Assembly (NCBI GenBank): GCA_964598225.1
Contig: CAZRBG010000010.1
Span: forward strand, 1 to 64,000
Direction: 5' to 3'
Length of the DNA: 64,000 bases
Source: SG8-4 sp964598225
GTDB lineage: Bacteria > Planctomycetota > Phycisphaerae > Sedimentisphaerales > Anaerobacaceae
Every line of letters starts with the position of its first letter. Positions within the stretch are counted from its first letter, which is position 1. The notes under the pieces were generated by a model that had not been told where the DNA came from, ran no database searches, and saw nothing but the letters and a program-made list of their open reading frames with translations. Shown one piece after another: positions 1 to 6,546 of this stretch. Made by a program: the position numbers and the translations under genes.

Positions 1-412
1 TCACGACAAAACGCATTGCATCCGGCCTGAATCGTCCGGTCTATGTGACTTCTCCGGCGGGCGATACGGGGCGTTTGTTCATCCTCGAGCAGCATACCGG
101 GCGAATCAAGATACTGAAGCTGGAAACGGGACTCGTAAATGACACGCTCTTTCTGGATATTGACGGGCTCGCAACCGGCAACGAGCAGGGCTTGCTCGGC
201 CTTGCTTTCGATCCGAATTACGCCGAGAATGGTTTTTTCTACGTCAACTTCACCGAATCCGACCGGACAACCAATATTCGCAGGTATCAGGTATCGGCTG
301 ATAACCCGGATATCGCCGATCCGGCCAGCGGCACGACGATAATCAGGTACAGCCAGCCTTTCAGCAACCACAACGGCGGCTGGCTCGGGTTCGGCCCCGA
401 CGGTTATCTCTA
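1..412 (+). pseudogene. truncated duplicate of PQQ-type sugar dehydrogenase-like gene
   Basis: This stretch is open in one frame from the window edge and aligns without gaps to 8311-8722, inside the intact gene at 8214-10226. By hand I count about 23 mismatches in 412 bases. They fall mostly in third codon positions and change only a few residues (an A/S, an L/P and a Q/R). The copy therefore encodes roughly residues 33-170 of the 670-residue protein. It stops being homologous right after the conserved FGPDGYL segment, where a stop codon and the palindrome at 418 begin. The start of this copy lies outside the window. The mostly silent differences suggest a real older paralog later cut by an insertion or rearrangement, rather than an assembly duplicate. 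No product is expected to work, because most of the propeller domain is gone. Confidence 0.8.
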
Positions 413-429
413 GGGAAACTAGGGACAGT
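413..429 (+). repeat. left arm of 17-bp inverted repeat (with 2676-2692)
   Basis: The sequence gggaaactagggacagt occurs here, and its exact reverse complement lies at 2676-2692. The arms bracket 2.3 kb holding the palindrome, the IS110 remnant and the group II intron-like stretch. The left arm begins exactly where homology to the duplicated gene ends. The right arm ends exactly at the expected integrase cut point of a broken attC. No target duplication is visible outside the arms. Confidence 0.7.
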
Positions 430-469
430 CACCTATTTACGGTGACAGAAAAGGGTGACTGTCCCTAGT
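418..469. repeat. solitary RAYT-family palindrome (REP-like/REPIN)
   Basis: The left arm actagggacagtcacc (418-433) is the exact reverse complement of 454-469, with a 20-base centre. The same 18-base unit, actagggacagtcaccta, is found in opposite orientations at both ends of the RAYT transposase element (5208-5225 and 5977-5994). This copy has no transposase between its arms, so it looks like a non-autonomous REP or REPIN mobilised by that enzyme. It sits at the break point of the truncated gene. Confidence 0.75.
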
Positions 470-536
470 GGGAAACTTCTAGTATTTCGAACGTAACAGT
501 GGACTGTTCCCTTTCCATGAACCCTCATTACGTGTC

Positions 537-1358
537 ATGGAGGGACGCTTTAGTGCTGCTCAGATCAAGAGACGCAAACGTGCTACACTGGTTGAGCTAC
601 TAGCAAGGGCCGGAGCGCAAGAGCCAGCTCAGAAAGCAAAAAAGTTGCAGGAGTATGCTGCCAACGTTTTACAGCCGCCTAAAGAATATATCGCAACTGT
701 GCAAACCTCGTTAACGCAACATGTTGGCTTATATAGGTGTCTAAGGAACAATATCACCTCTCTGGAACGTGAGATTGCTATCTGGCTGGCCCAAACACAA
801 GGCGCCTTTCTGATGACGGTCAGAGGGATCGGTATGGTCCTTGCCGCAGGTGTCACTGCTGAGATCGGCAATCCGGCCACCCAGAAACCGGTTAACAATC
901 TTGTCTCCTATGCGGGCATCATCCCGCGTGTCTCTCAGACCGGCGGGTCCGAGGGTAGTACGTATGTGGGCTCGGTAGCAAAGCGTTGTAATCGTATCCT
1001 AAAAGACTACCTAGTTCAGTCTGCCTCTCACCTTGGTCTCCATGGTGCTGATGATCTTATGGCGGACCATAAACGAAGAGATGCTGCCGGGCAACATGCT
1101 AATTATGGTATCGCCCGTCGCTACCTACGGATCGGCATGCATATGATGCGACATTGTCACATCTATTTACCGCAAGACCTACGAGAGTCCTCTACCTTGG
1201 AAGCACGAAGAGAGTACTACCAAGTGACGTGGCCCTATTTACTCGATAAATGGAAAAGGTACGGTGCTCATGAAGTCGCCTTTGCTCCTGAAAATCCACT
1301 TGGCCAATGGCGTGACGTGGTGCAGGATGTCTATAACATTACTTTAAGAATAAAGTGA
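537..1358 (+). pseudogene. IS110-family transposase remnant (C-terminal part)
   Basis: The 273-residue product matches the C-terminal transposase_20 domain of IS110/IS116/IS902 enzymes. The run TVRGIGMVLAAGVTAEIGN is followed by the conserved LVSYAGIIPR segment and a serine/glycine stretch, then helical sequence. The N-terminal RuvC-like DEDD catalytic domain, which should precede it by about 150 residues, is absent. Upstream sequence reads straight into the palindrome at 418-469. Known IS110 enzymes are about 330-450 residues, so this is a 5'-truncated copy that should be inactive. No terminal repeats can be assigned to it. Confidence 0.8.
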
Positions 1359-1699
1359 CAGAGTTCACTATTTTAAACCGGTGAGTATGTTTTTGAACGT
1401 ATGAAAACGGTTGAGGTCGCGGCGGACTCCGATGGCTCTTTTAAGGGTGCACGCATGGCTCCTCGTTTTCCTTACGAGGATGTCCGGGACGGCTTGGGTC
1501 AGAATGCCTTGACCTGTTCGCCCGACCTTAATGATGGCTCCAAGGTACTTTGATCTTAGGAAGGTATTTCAATCCTAAAGATCCTGTAAACCAGCCTGCC
1601 ACAGTCGGGCCCTATGGACAGGTTTCGCCACCAGCTACGCCGCACCTCAATCATGTTTCTGCTGATGGGACATACATCGCTTGGATGGCTAAAAAGAAT

Positions 1700-2677
1700 C
1701 TCGCCTCAATGCGAGACCAGGGGAATTCTTGTCTCAAAATTTATTTTATTTTTCTATTGATTTACTCCTGGTACTCTGACCCTAAAATCCGCGGAAGGCT
1801 TGGCTGTTTCGGCGTTTCCACGTTACGTGCCCGTTTAGCCCTTGCCATAGCTCACGTTTCCGTAAGCCTCCCTACGATCCCGGACGGTCGGATTTCCCGA
1901 ATCCGGTTCTCGAATCCGGTTCTGACCTCGGCTTTTCCTCCGCAGGCCTTCCTGTCTGCAGCGAGGCTTAAGCGTTAGCTCGCATACACCCCCTGCCGCA
2001 AACAGTTTACCTGTGGGCTCGCCTCAGATCCTTGGATTTTCAACTCGATCCGGCTCAGTGTCCGGCAGTTGCCCAGGTCTGAGGCCGCCAAGTGCCCAGG
2101 GCTCCTTCACACGCTCCGGGCGTTACCCGTTACGCCGTGACCAACTGCCACGTCAGTGAACATTACTTCACCTTCATCGTTACTACGAACCCATGCGTCA
2201 GACCAAAAGCCTCCCGCCAATTTCGGTTTTCCCTATATGGCGGGTCTTTGCAGGTTGTCGCTAATCCCTGCCGGCAGATGGCCCTTCCCGACGTTATCTC
2301 CGCCATCCTTGTACAGGCGCCTGGACCCCTGCCCCGCAGCATCCCTTCGATGCGATTACCCGTTTCTTCTCGAAGGGCTTCGGCCTCACCTTAGACAGCA
2401 GAGGTTCGGCACGCCGGATGACCGTCGCTATGCAACTCCAACGACGAAACTATTTCGGGGCTGCAGTCATTCCTTTATGTTCAAGCTCCCATACTTGCTA
2501 GACTCTCAGGTTGCACCCACCACCGGACGTCAATGTCCAGGGCGGCCGAGCCGTTTACGCCACGCAGAACTCATGTGGTTACCCGACATGAGCCGTGGTA
2601 TCGCTACATGCCTGAATCGGGCAATTGGCACGGCGGGACTTTCACCCGCTGGATGGCGGCCTTGTCGGCTGCTCCAC
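1700..2677 (-). ncRNA. group II intron-like 5' region, no reverse transcriptase
   Basis: Read on the minus strand from 2677, the sequence begins GTGGAGCAGCC. It then carries a GGGTGAAAGTCCC-type hairpin (near 2633-2650) and a long structured stretch with wording typical of the domain I-III region of bacterial group II introns, for example AGTCTAGCAAG, AAGGTGAGGCCGAA, GAAACGGGTAATCGCATCG and GGTGAAGTAATGTTCAC. No minus-strand open frame for an intron reverse transcriptase exists here, and I could not find a domain V hairpin. It would thus be a 5' fragment or an ORF-less derivative, and the low-coordinate boundary is uncertain. It lies next to a broken attC, the kind of site that class C-attC introns are known to use, but I cannot assign it to that class. 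Recognition is from remembered sequence style, not an alignment. Confidence 0.45.
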
Positions 2678-2692
2678 TGTCCCTAGTTTCCC
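2676..2692 (-). repeat. right arm of 17-bp inverted repeat (with 413-429)
   Basis: This is the exact reverse complement of 413-429. On the minus strand the broken attC ends TGTCG, where TTAGC would be expected. The repeat arm gggaaac begins at the very next base (2692). The first two bases of the intron-like RNA overlap the inner end of this arm. Confidence 0.7.
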
Positions 2693-2767
2693 CGACAGGG
2701 TCTGCTGCGCCGGACCGCCAGAGCGAAGCGGCGGCGGTGCGGCGTCAGCAGCACCCATTTGTTAGCA
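2693..2767 (-). other. attC site of the Nmad cassette, broken at the crossover point
   Basis: On the minus strand the site begins TGCTAACAAATGGG. It folds through matching blocks (GGGTGCTGCTG with CAGCAG-ACCC, CGCCG with CGGCG, ACCGCC with GGCGGT) around the loop GCCGCTTCGCT. It ends TGTCG at 2693, where the other sites continue TTAGC. The R'' box TGCTAAC is exactly complementary to the GTTAGCA formed at the start of its own cassette (4250-4256), as expected for a cassette circle. The break falls exactly at the known G/TT cleavage point of integron integrases. The stop codon of the upstream gene lies inside the site. Confidence 0.75.
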
Positions 2768-3643
2768 TTTCCTTCCATGCTCCAGAATCATGTCCGAAGC
2801 CCAGTTGATTGCTTCGGGGTATTCACCGCAGTCGAGCACGAATTCCTGTCCTCGTGCCACCGCCCTCAGCTCTGAACGTGAGCCGACTCTCCCCCATCGG
2901 CCAGGGTCGGAATGGTACGTCAGGGGCCTTCGCCCCTCCCCGGGATGGAACCAGCCCGGGAGTTCCCAAGTGCTGGTGTTGTCCGCGTTGGGCGCAGTCA
3001 ATTGCAGCTCATGCGAGAACTGTGGGAATACCCCCGCACCCGGCAAATCGCCTTCCGCCACGCGGTCGGTTGCGAGGTAACGCCGCGCGACGTAGACCAC
3101 ATTGTTCCGGTCGCTTCCACGATGGAAGTGTGGATGGTACTCCGCCCAACGGCACCCAGTAGGCGTGGCCACGCCGAGCGGCAGAGTCTCGGCGATTTGG
3201 AGCCACCCCCACAGGACATGACGTGGCCGGCTATTGGCGGCCCAGTGATGGATCCCGTTGCTGCTCTCTACGCCCCGAAAGAGACCGAAAAAGAGAAAGA
3301 GATCGCCAACCCCCACTTCGCACTTCCGAAGGTGACCTTGTGCTTGGCCGGTCTGCCCGAAGATTGGTCGCCATCCTCGTTGGCGGGGAAGCCTGTCCCG
3401 AACGATGTCCGGATCGATATGGGCACGGTACTTCGAGGGAATCCGCCCTCCAGTGAGTTCCTCAACAAGCGGGCCAATCGAGCCGCCCTCGTACTGTATC
3501 TCTCCGTAGGTGACAACCGATTTCTTGTCTGGAATGGGCAAGGAAACCATCCGGCCATCCGGGAAGATCGGGCTCGGCACCCCACCTGAAGCTGAGTCAA
3601 ATCCCTTTCTGCTGAGAATCAGCTTCATGCTTTCTGCTTCCAT
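2762..3643 (-). CDS. Nmad3-like nucleotide-modification-associated protein
   Basis: The 293-residue product has the start seen in proteins with nucleotide modification associated domain 3 (Nmad3): KLILSRKGFDSASGGVPSPI then FPDGRMVSLPIPD, near residues 7-39. Later it has GWRPIFGQTGQAQGHL and an FLFFGLFRGV segment. Nmad domains were defined by comparative genomics of phage and bacterial DNA-modification loci, and their chemistry is not established. The start shown overlaps the upstream Nmad2 gene by 19 bases; an internal ATG at the sixth codon, giving MKLILSRKG, would nearly remove the overlap. The two genes share one integron cassette ending in the attC at 2693-2767. A role in altering or sensing modified nucleotides, perhaps phage defence, is inference from family and setting. 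Confidence 0.72.
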   Translation of the reverse strand: MEAESMKLILSRKGFDSASGGVPSPIFPDGRMVSLPIPDKKSVVTYGEIQYEGGSIGPLVEELTGGRIPSKYRAHIDPDIVRDRLPRQRGWRPIFGQTGQAQGHLRKCEVGVGDLFLFFGLFRGVESSNGIHHWAANSRPRHVLWGWLQIAETLPLGVATPTGCRWAEYHPHFHRGSDRNNVVYVARRYLATDRVAEGDLPGAGVFPQFSHELQLTAPNADNTSTWELPGWFHPGEGRRPLTYHSDPGRWGRVGSRSELRAVARGQEFVLDCGEYPEAINWASDMILEHGRKC

Positions 3644-4239
3644 GACATATCACTGCTCGGCCATTTCGTTGGTGGTGCGCTGACCCCTTGAGGATACGAT
3701 GAGATGAACTCCAGGAAGTCGTCAATGGTCTCTCTGGAGAACCGGTTCTTGTGCGCCCGTCCTACCTTCAGTTCCTCCAAATGCGGCGGCAACTCCGGCC
3801 CGGAACCCCCGAAGTAGTGGAACTTCCTGGCTACGAGAACATTCACCCCACCCAGATCATGGGCCTTCGTCTCGGGGTTCTCTTCGTCGCCGTGCGAGTG
3901 CATGGACCGTAACTGCTGGAAATCGCCATTTGGTAGCGGCTTGTAGATGTTGTCCCCTGCCTTCCAGACCACTTCGCCCCTGCTGTAATCCGGTATCTTG
4001 TTGGTAAAGCGTCCGTCGCTGTGGTAACTGGCGTAGTCGAGAATCTCATCCACCGCCATAGCGAAGACCACGCGATTTCCGCTTCCTCTTGGGCTGAGGC
4101 CGACAATCCAATCACCGACTTCTGCCGTCCGTCGGATTGCGGGTTTGCAGTCGGCAAGCGTACAGCATCCCCAGAAGGGATTCGGGGAGAACCCGGTGTC
4201 GTGTGTCACGATGTAAGAATAGAGCTTCATGCGTGGCAT
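3625..4239 (-). CDS. Nmad2-like nucleotide-modification-associated protein
   Basis: The 204-residue product starts with MPRMKLYSYIVTHDTGFSPN, then PFWGCCTLADCKPAIRRTAEVGDWIVGL. This matches the pattern of nucleotide modification associated domain 2 (Nmad2), with its conserved DTGFxPNPF and CTLAxCKPxIRR stretches in the first 40 residues. It is the first gene of its cassette. The cassette begins with TT at 4255, and a good ribosome site (GGAAGGAC) precedes the ATG. It overlaps the Nmad3-like gene, so the two are probably translated together. Family members co-occur with DNA-modification genes in phages and bacteria, but no reaction is proven. A second ATG three codons in is possible. Confidence 0.72.
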   Translation of the reverse strand: MPRMKLYSYIVTHDTGFSPNPFWGCCTLADCKPAIRRTAEVGDWIVGLSPRGSGNRVVFAMAVDEILDYASYHSDGRFTNKIPDYSRGEVVWKAGDNIYKPLPNGDFQQLRSMHSHGDEENPETKAHDLGGVNVLVARKFHYFGGSGPELPPHLEELKVGRAHKNRFSRETIDDFLEFISSYPQGVSAPPTKWPSSDMSWKQKA

Positions 4240-4250
4240 GTCCTTCCGCT

Positions 4251-4312
4251 GCTAACGTTGCGGCTCAGGGGCCGAGCGCAGCGAGGTCCCTTTGCAGCCG
4301 CTTGTTGTGTGC
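4251..4312 (-). other. attC site of the lipoprotein cassette
   Basis: On the minus strand it reads GCACACAAC, then AAGCGGCT, a stem-loop whose arms are GGGACC and GGCCCC with a GAGCG-type loop, then AGCCGC, ending CAACGTTAGC. The R'' box GCACACAAC (4304-4312) is perfectly complementary to GTTGTGTGC at 4891-4899, just ahead of the lipoprotein gene. The integrase cut (G/TT) falls between 4255 and 4256. These two points define a 643-bp cassette, 4256-4898. Confidence 0.85.
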
Positions 4313-4313
4313 A

Positions 4314-4889
4314 TTACTTCTTTACTACCTCGACAGCGATCCACGGAGTAACGAGAACAGGCGCCACCTCATCACCGCACTCCCCAACGAAGATCGCATC
4401 ATCGTATCCCACACGGAATCTCACTGTAGCAGGCCTCGGCTTGGTCACGAATTTGTGCCTAACGCCGGTGCCTTGGAATCGAACTTGGATAGAAAAGGGC
4501 CACTCCTCCGTCGGCTCACCAATCCTCAACTCAACCCATCGAGGAACGCTTTCTCCTGCTGAGAGAGTAATAGTAGGTTTCTTGCCGAAGGGGCCCCCGC
4601 CTACGCAACCCCATTCTCCCTCAAGTTCAGGAATAACGCTGTTTTCCAAATCATGAATGACGATCGGTTTGTCCGTCGTGTTCTTTAGGGTATGCTGAAG
4701 CCGAATCCCTTGGGACGAGAGTGTAGTGCCGCCGAGACTCCTGATTGTTGCGACGATCCCGCAACACTCGTTCTGACCCGTATCTCGCGTGGTTGATTGG
4801 GTCTTCTGAGATGGATCACACGGTCTGCATCCGGCTACCGCCAGGAGCACAACAAAGCCCAGACTGCAAATTGTTGTTTTTTCGTTCAT
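4314..4889 (-). CDS. predicted lipoprotein, unknown function (cassette gene)
   Basis: The 191-residue product starts MNEKTTICSLGFVVLLAVAG followed by Cys, a clear lipoprotein signal peptide with lipobox VAGC. The mature part has four further cysteines near its N-terminus and a beta-rich region with KNTTDKPIVIHDLEN, which recalls small immunoglobulin-like or DUF-type secreted domains. I do not recognise a family. I chose the ATG at 4889. An ATG four codons upstream also exists, but it lies across the cassette boundary region. The stop codon is only two bases from the attC, typical of integron cassettes. The promoter at 4921-4949 lies outside the cassette proper. Confidence 0.65.
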   Translation of the reverse strand: MNEKTTICSLGFVVLLAVAGCRPCDPSQKTQSTTRDTGQNECCGIVATIRSLGGTTLSSQGIRLQHTLKNTTDKPIVIHDLENSVIPELEGEWGCVGGGPFGKKPTITLSAGESVPRWVELRIGEPTEEWPFSIQVRFQGTGVRHKFVTKPRPATVRFRVGYDDAIFVGECGDEVAPVLVTPWIAVEVVKK

Positions 4890-4898
4890 GGCACACAA

Positions 4899-5207
4899 CA
4901 TGATATTCTATGGTTTCCGTACGATACCATAGAAAGATCAACTTGACAAGCTTTTTTGGTCAAATTACACTTGATTGCTAACCGGATAACCTGAATATCG
5001 TAATGATATACAGAAACTGGAGTTTCTGCGGATGATACGTGTACCTGCCGAATTGTTGAAACAATACACCAACTTATTGGGAGAAAGAAATACCCCAAAA
5101 AATCTCTATTTTAACTACCAGAAGTGGTTGAGATATTACCTATATTTTTGCTATAAGTATCATTTCTAGTCTAACTAGGGACAAGTCTAACTAGTCTAAC
5201 TAGTCTA
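4899..5207. other. AT-rich gene-free stretch, remnant of an interrupted cassette
   Basis: No credible gene is visible on either strand. On the minus strand this should be the rest of the cassette that begins at 6027 and was split by the RAYT element, but no attC stem is recognisable at its end (about 4899). It holds the promoter described at 4921-4949 and a small hairpin (cagaaac..gtttctg, near 5010-5030). A short tandem repeat occupies 5169-5211. Confidence 0.5.
4921..4949 (-). promoter_or_regulatory. possible sigma-70-type promoter before the lipoprotein cassette
   Basis: On the minus strand TTGTCA (4944-4949) is followed after 17 bases by TATCGT (4921-4926), close to the -35 and -10 consensus. 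Transcription would start near 4914 and run into the lipoprotein gene at 4889. An inverted repeat CTATGGT/ACCATAG overlaps the -10 side (4909-4933) and could be an operator. Confidence 0.4.
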
Positions 5208-5211
5208 ACTA
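5169..5211 (+). repeat. 9-bp tandem repeats beside the RAYT element
   Basis: The unit gtctaacta occurs at 5169-5177 and then three times head to tail at 5185-5193, 5194-5202 and 5203-5211. Both the first and the last copy run into agggaca, the start of the REP unit. The pattern suggests slippage or repeated abortive insertion at the left end of the element. Confidence 0.75.
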
Positions 5212-5233
5212 GGGACAGTCACCTATTTATTGC

Positions 5234-5262
5234 TTGACATATGGTGATTTATCTGCTAATTT
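5234..5262 (+). promoter_or_regulatory. promoter of the RAYT gene, probably giving a leaderless mRNA
   Basis: TTGACA (5234-5239), a 17-base spacer and TAATTT (5257-5262) lie directly before the ATG at 5269. A start site about seven bases after the -10 box would coincide with the ATG. No ribosome-binding sequence is present, so leaderless translation is likely. Confidence 0.5.
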
Positions 5263-5268
5263 CGGTTT

Positions 5269-5979
5269 ATGCCAAGATTAGCCAGAACAGTCGCGGTCGG
5301 ATTTGCACATCATATCACGCAGCGCGGCAACAATCGCGATGCCGTGTTCTTCGTTGACGACGACCGCCGGGTGTATCTGCAACTGCTGAAAGAGCAGGCG
5401 GGTAAGTACGGCCTGGAAATGATCGGCTATTGCCTGATGAGCAATCACGTTCACATCGTCGCGACCCCGCACGCGGAGGATTCTCTTGCCAAGGCAATCG
5501 GCCGAACGCATTTTCGCTATACGCAATATATCAATCGTTTCCATCGTCGCAGCGGCCATCTGTGGCAGGGGAGGTTCTACTCGTGCGCGCTCGATGAGCG
5601 GCATTTCTGGCTTGCGATGAGGTATGTCGAGTTGAACCCAGTTCGCGCGAGACTCTGCCGCAAGCCGTGGCGGTATGAATGGTCGAGTGCGGCCGTGCAC
5701 GTTGATGCCGGGGCTAAGTCGGAGCTATTGGATCTTTCGCGGTGGTACGATATGATATCGGCGGCTCAATGGCGGCAGCGGCTCGCCTTCGGAGTTTCTG
5801 ATTCCGAGATTGGCAGGTTACGCTCGAGCACGTATACGGGAAGACCGTTAGGCAGCGACAGCTTTCTGAGCAAGCTCGAAACCCTGTTGGGACGACGGGT
5901 CCGGCCACTGCCCGTAGGCAGACCAAGAAAGAACAAAACGACAAGGAAACAAAAAAAGACAAAAAGGAAGGCAAAATAG
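5269..5979 (+). CDS. REP-associated tyrosine transposase (RAYT, Y1 HUH family)
   Basis: The 236-residue protein has the Y1 transposase (IS200-like, TnpA_REP) layout. It opens with ITQRGNNRDAVFF, carries the metal-binding HUH motif in SNHVHIVATP near residue 60, and has the catalytic tyrosine region RYVELNPVRARL near residue 122. A basic lysine/arginine tail ends the protein. RAYTs cut and join single-stranded DNA at REP palindromes and usually stay as single copies. The flanking 18-base inverted repeats match that idea. Its promoter starts just before the ATG. The gene seems intact and runs opposite to the cassettes around it. Confidence 0.88.
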   Translation: MPRLARTVAVGFAHHITQRGNNRDAVFFVDDDRRVYLQLLKEQAGKYGLEMIGYCLMSNHVHIVATPHAEDSLAKAIGRTHFRYTQYINRFHRRSGHLWQGRFYSCALDERHFWLAMRYVELNPVRARLCRKPWRYEWSSAAVHVDAGAKSELLDLSRWYDMISAAQWRQRLAFGVSDSEIGRLRSSTYTGRPLGSDSFLSKLETLLGRRVRPLPVGRPRKNKTTRKQKKTKRKAK

Positions 5980-6022
5980 GTGACTGTCCCTAGTATTCCT
6001 TGTTTCTCCATTTTTGTTTGCT

Positions 6023-6081
6023 GCTAACGACACCCATCAGCCGCGCCGCTTTTTGGCGTCGGCTGTATGGGCTTGTTATGC
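6023..6081 (-). other. attC site of the hicAB cassette
   Basis: On the minus strand it begins GCATAACAAGCCCAT and ends GGGTGTCGTTAGC. The arms CCCAT/ATGGG, AGCC/GGCT and CGCC/GGCG pair around a short loop, and unpaired bases are spaced as in known attC sites. The hicB stop codon lies inside the R'' end. The crossover point falls between 6027 and 6028. Confidence 0.87.
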
Positions 6082-6291
6082 AGCATTGACTTCGATGAAC
6101 TCACCGACAGATGAAGGAGGGGGAACCGGTTCGCCCGACTCGCGCAAGCCTTCTATATGGAGTTCAATCGCTTCCCTGATGAGTGAAATGACCTCTTCTC
6201 TCGATTCTCCGGCCGCAATACAGCCAGGTAAATCAGGCACATGCGCCCCGTAACTCGTCTCACCTTTCTCAATAACTACCATATATTTCAT
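6076..6291 (-). CDS. hicB: HicB antitoxin
   Basis: The 71-residue protein has the HicB partial RNase H-like fold signature: MKYMVVIEKGETSYGAHVPD followed by LPGCIAAGESREEVISLIREAIELHIEGL. It ends shortly after that fold, with no obvious DNA-binding tail, so it is of the short HicB type. HicB proteins bind and block HicA. It lies 18 bases after hicA in the same cassette, and its stop codon overlaps the attC. In integrons, toxin-antitoxin cassettes are thought to stabilise arrays against cassette loss. Confidence 0.88.
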   Translation of the reverse strand: MKYMVVIEKGETSYGAHVPDLPGCIAAGESREEVISLIREAIELHIEGLRESGEPVPPPSSVGEFIEVNAA

Positions 6292-6309
6292 ATTCGTGTA
6301 CCTCTGTGT

Positions 6310-6495
6310 TTATTTTAGCCCAGCCTGTTTTAAAATGCTCGCTAATGTGCCGGGCGGGATATCGATGCTTGGTTTTCCTGCCACGGTAACGGTGCCTGCT
6401 TTGGCAGGATGCCGAAATTGCCGGTGACTCCCTTTCATTCTTACCTGTGACCACCCATCCTTCTCTATCAATTTAATAAGGTCCTTTACCTTCAT
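6310..6495 (-). CDS. hicA: HicA mRNA interferase toxin
   Basis: The 61-residue protein shows the HicA double-stranded-RNA-binding-like fold, with KVKDLIKLIEKDGWSQVRMK followed by GSHRQFRHP containing the catalytic histidine (near residue 24). PPGTLASILKQAGL closes it. HicA cleaves mRNA on the ribosome or free in the cytoplasm and is held in check by HicB. The ATG is preceded by AAGGAA. It is the first gene of the array after the integrase, transcribed from the promoter at 6584-6613. Confidence 0.88.
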   Translation of the reverse strand: MKVKDLIKLIEKDGWSQVRMKGSHRQFRHPAKAGTVTVAGKPSIDIPPGTLASILKQAGLK

Positions 6496-6529
6496 TCAAC
6501 ATTCCTTATCGTATGTTCTGTTTGTCACT

Positions 6530-6546
6530 GCCTAACAATAATTAGA
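6530..6546 (-). other. attI/core-site junction before the first cassette
   Basis: On the minus strand the sequence reads AATTATTG then TTAGGCAGTG, a canonical GTTRRRY core box (GTTAGGC) at 6530-6536. This marks the start of the hicAB cassette at base 6535. The 8-base word aacaataa at 6534-6541 recurs at 6687-6694, 153 bases away, at the other end of the promoter segment. Confidence 0.55.

Larger units (their letters stand above)
5208..5994 (+). mobile_element. RAYT element bounded by perfect 18-bp inverted repeats
   Basis: The unit actagggacagtcaccta (5208-5225) and its exact reverse complement (5977-5994) bracket a single transposase gene. The gene's stop codon is part of the right repeat. 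A solitary palindrome of the same unit is at 418-469, and half units occur at 2676-2687 and 5174-5183. The element splits an integron cassette about 33 bases after its start. Confidence 0.8.

Noticed and set aside
1550..1978. 142-residue plus-strand open frame
   Set aside because: It is antisense to the intron-like RNA, has odd composition (runs of arginine, proline, serine) and no family resemblance.
413..2692. A complete composite transposon bounded by the 17-bp inverted repeats
   Set aside because: No intact transposase lies inside and there is no target duplication, so I report the repeats but not a functional transposon.
2092..2808. Several overlapping plus-strand frames rich in Arg, Pro and Ser
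   Set aside because: They run antisense through the same intron-like region and the attC and share no recognisable domain.
4886..5098. 70-residue minus-strand frame upstream of the lipoprotein
   Set aside because: It crosses the cassette boundary and promoter, has no ribosome site and no resemblance to known proteins.
5169..5225. Possible CRISPR-like short repeat array
   Set aside because: The 9-base units are contiguous with no spacers and belong to the RAYT end.
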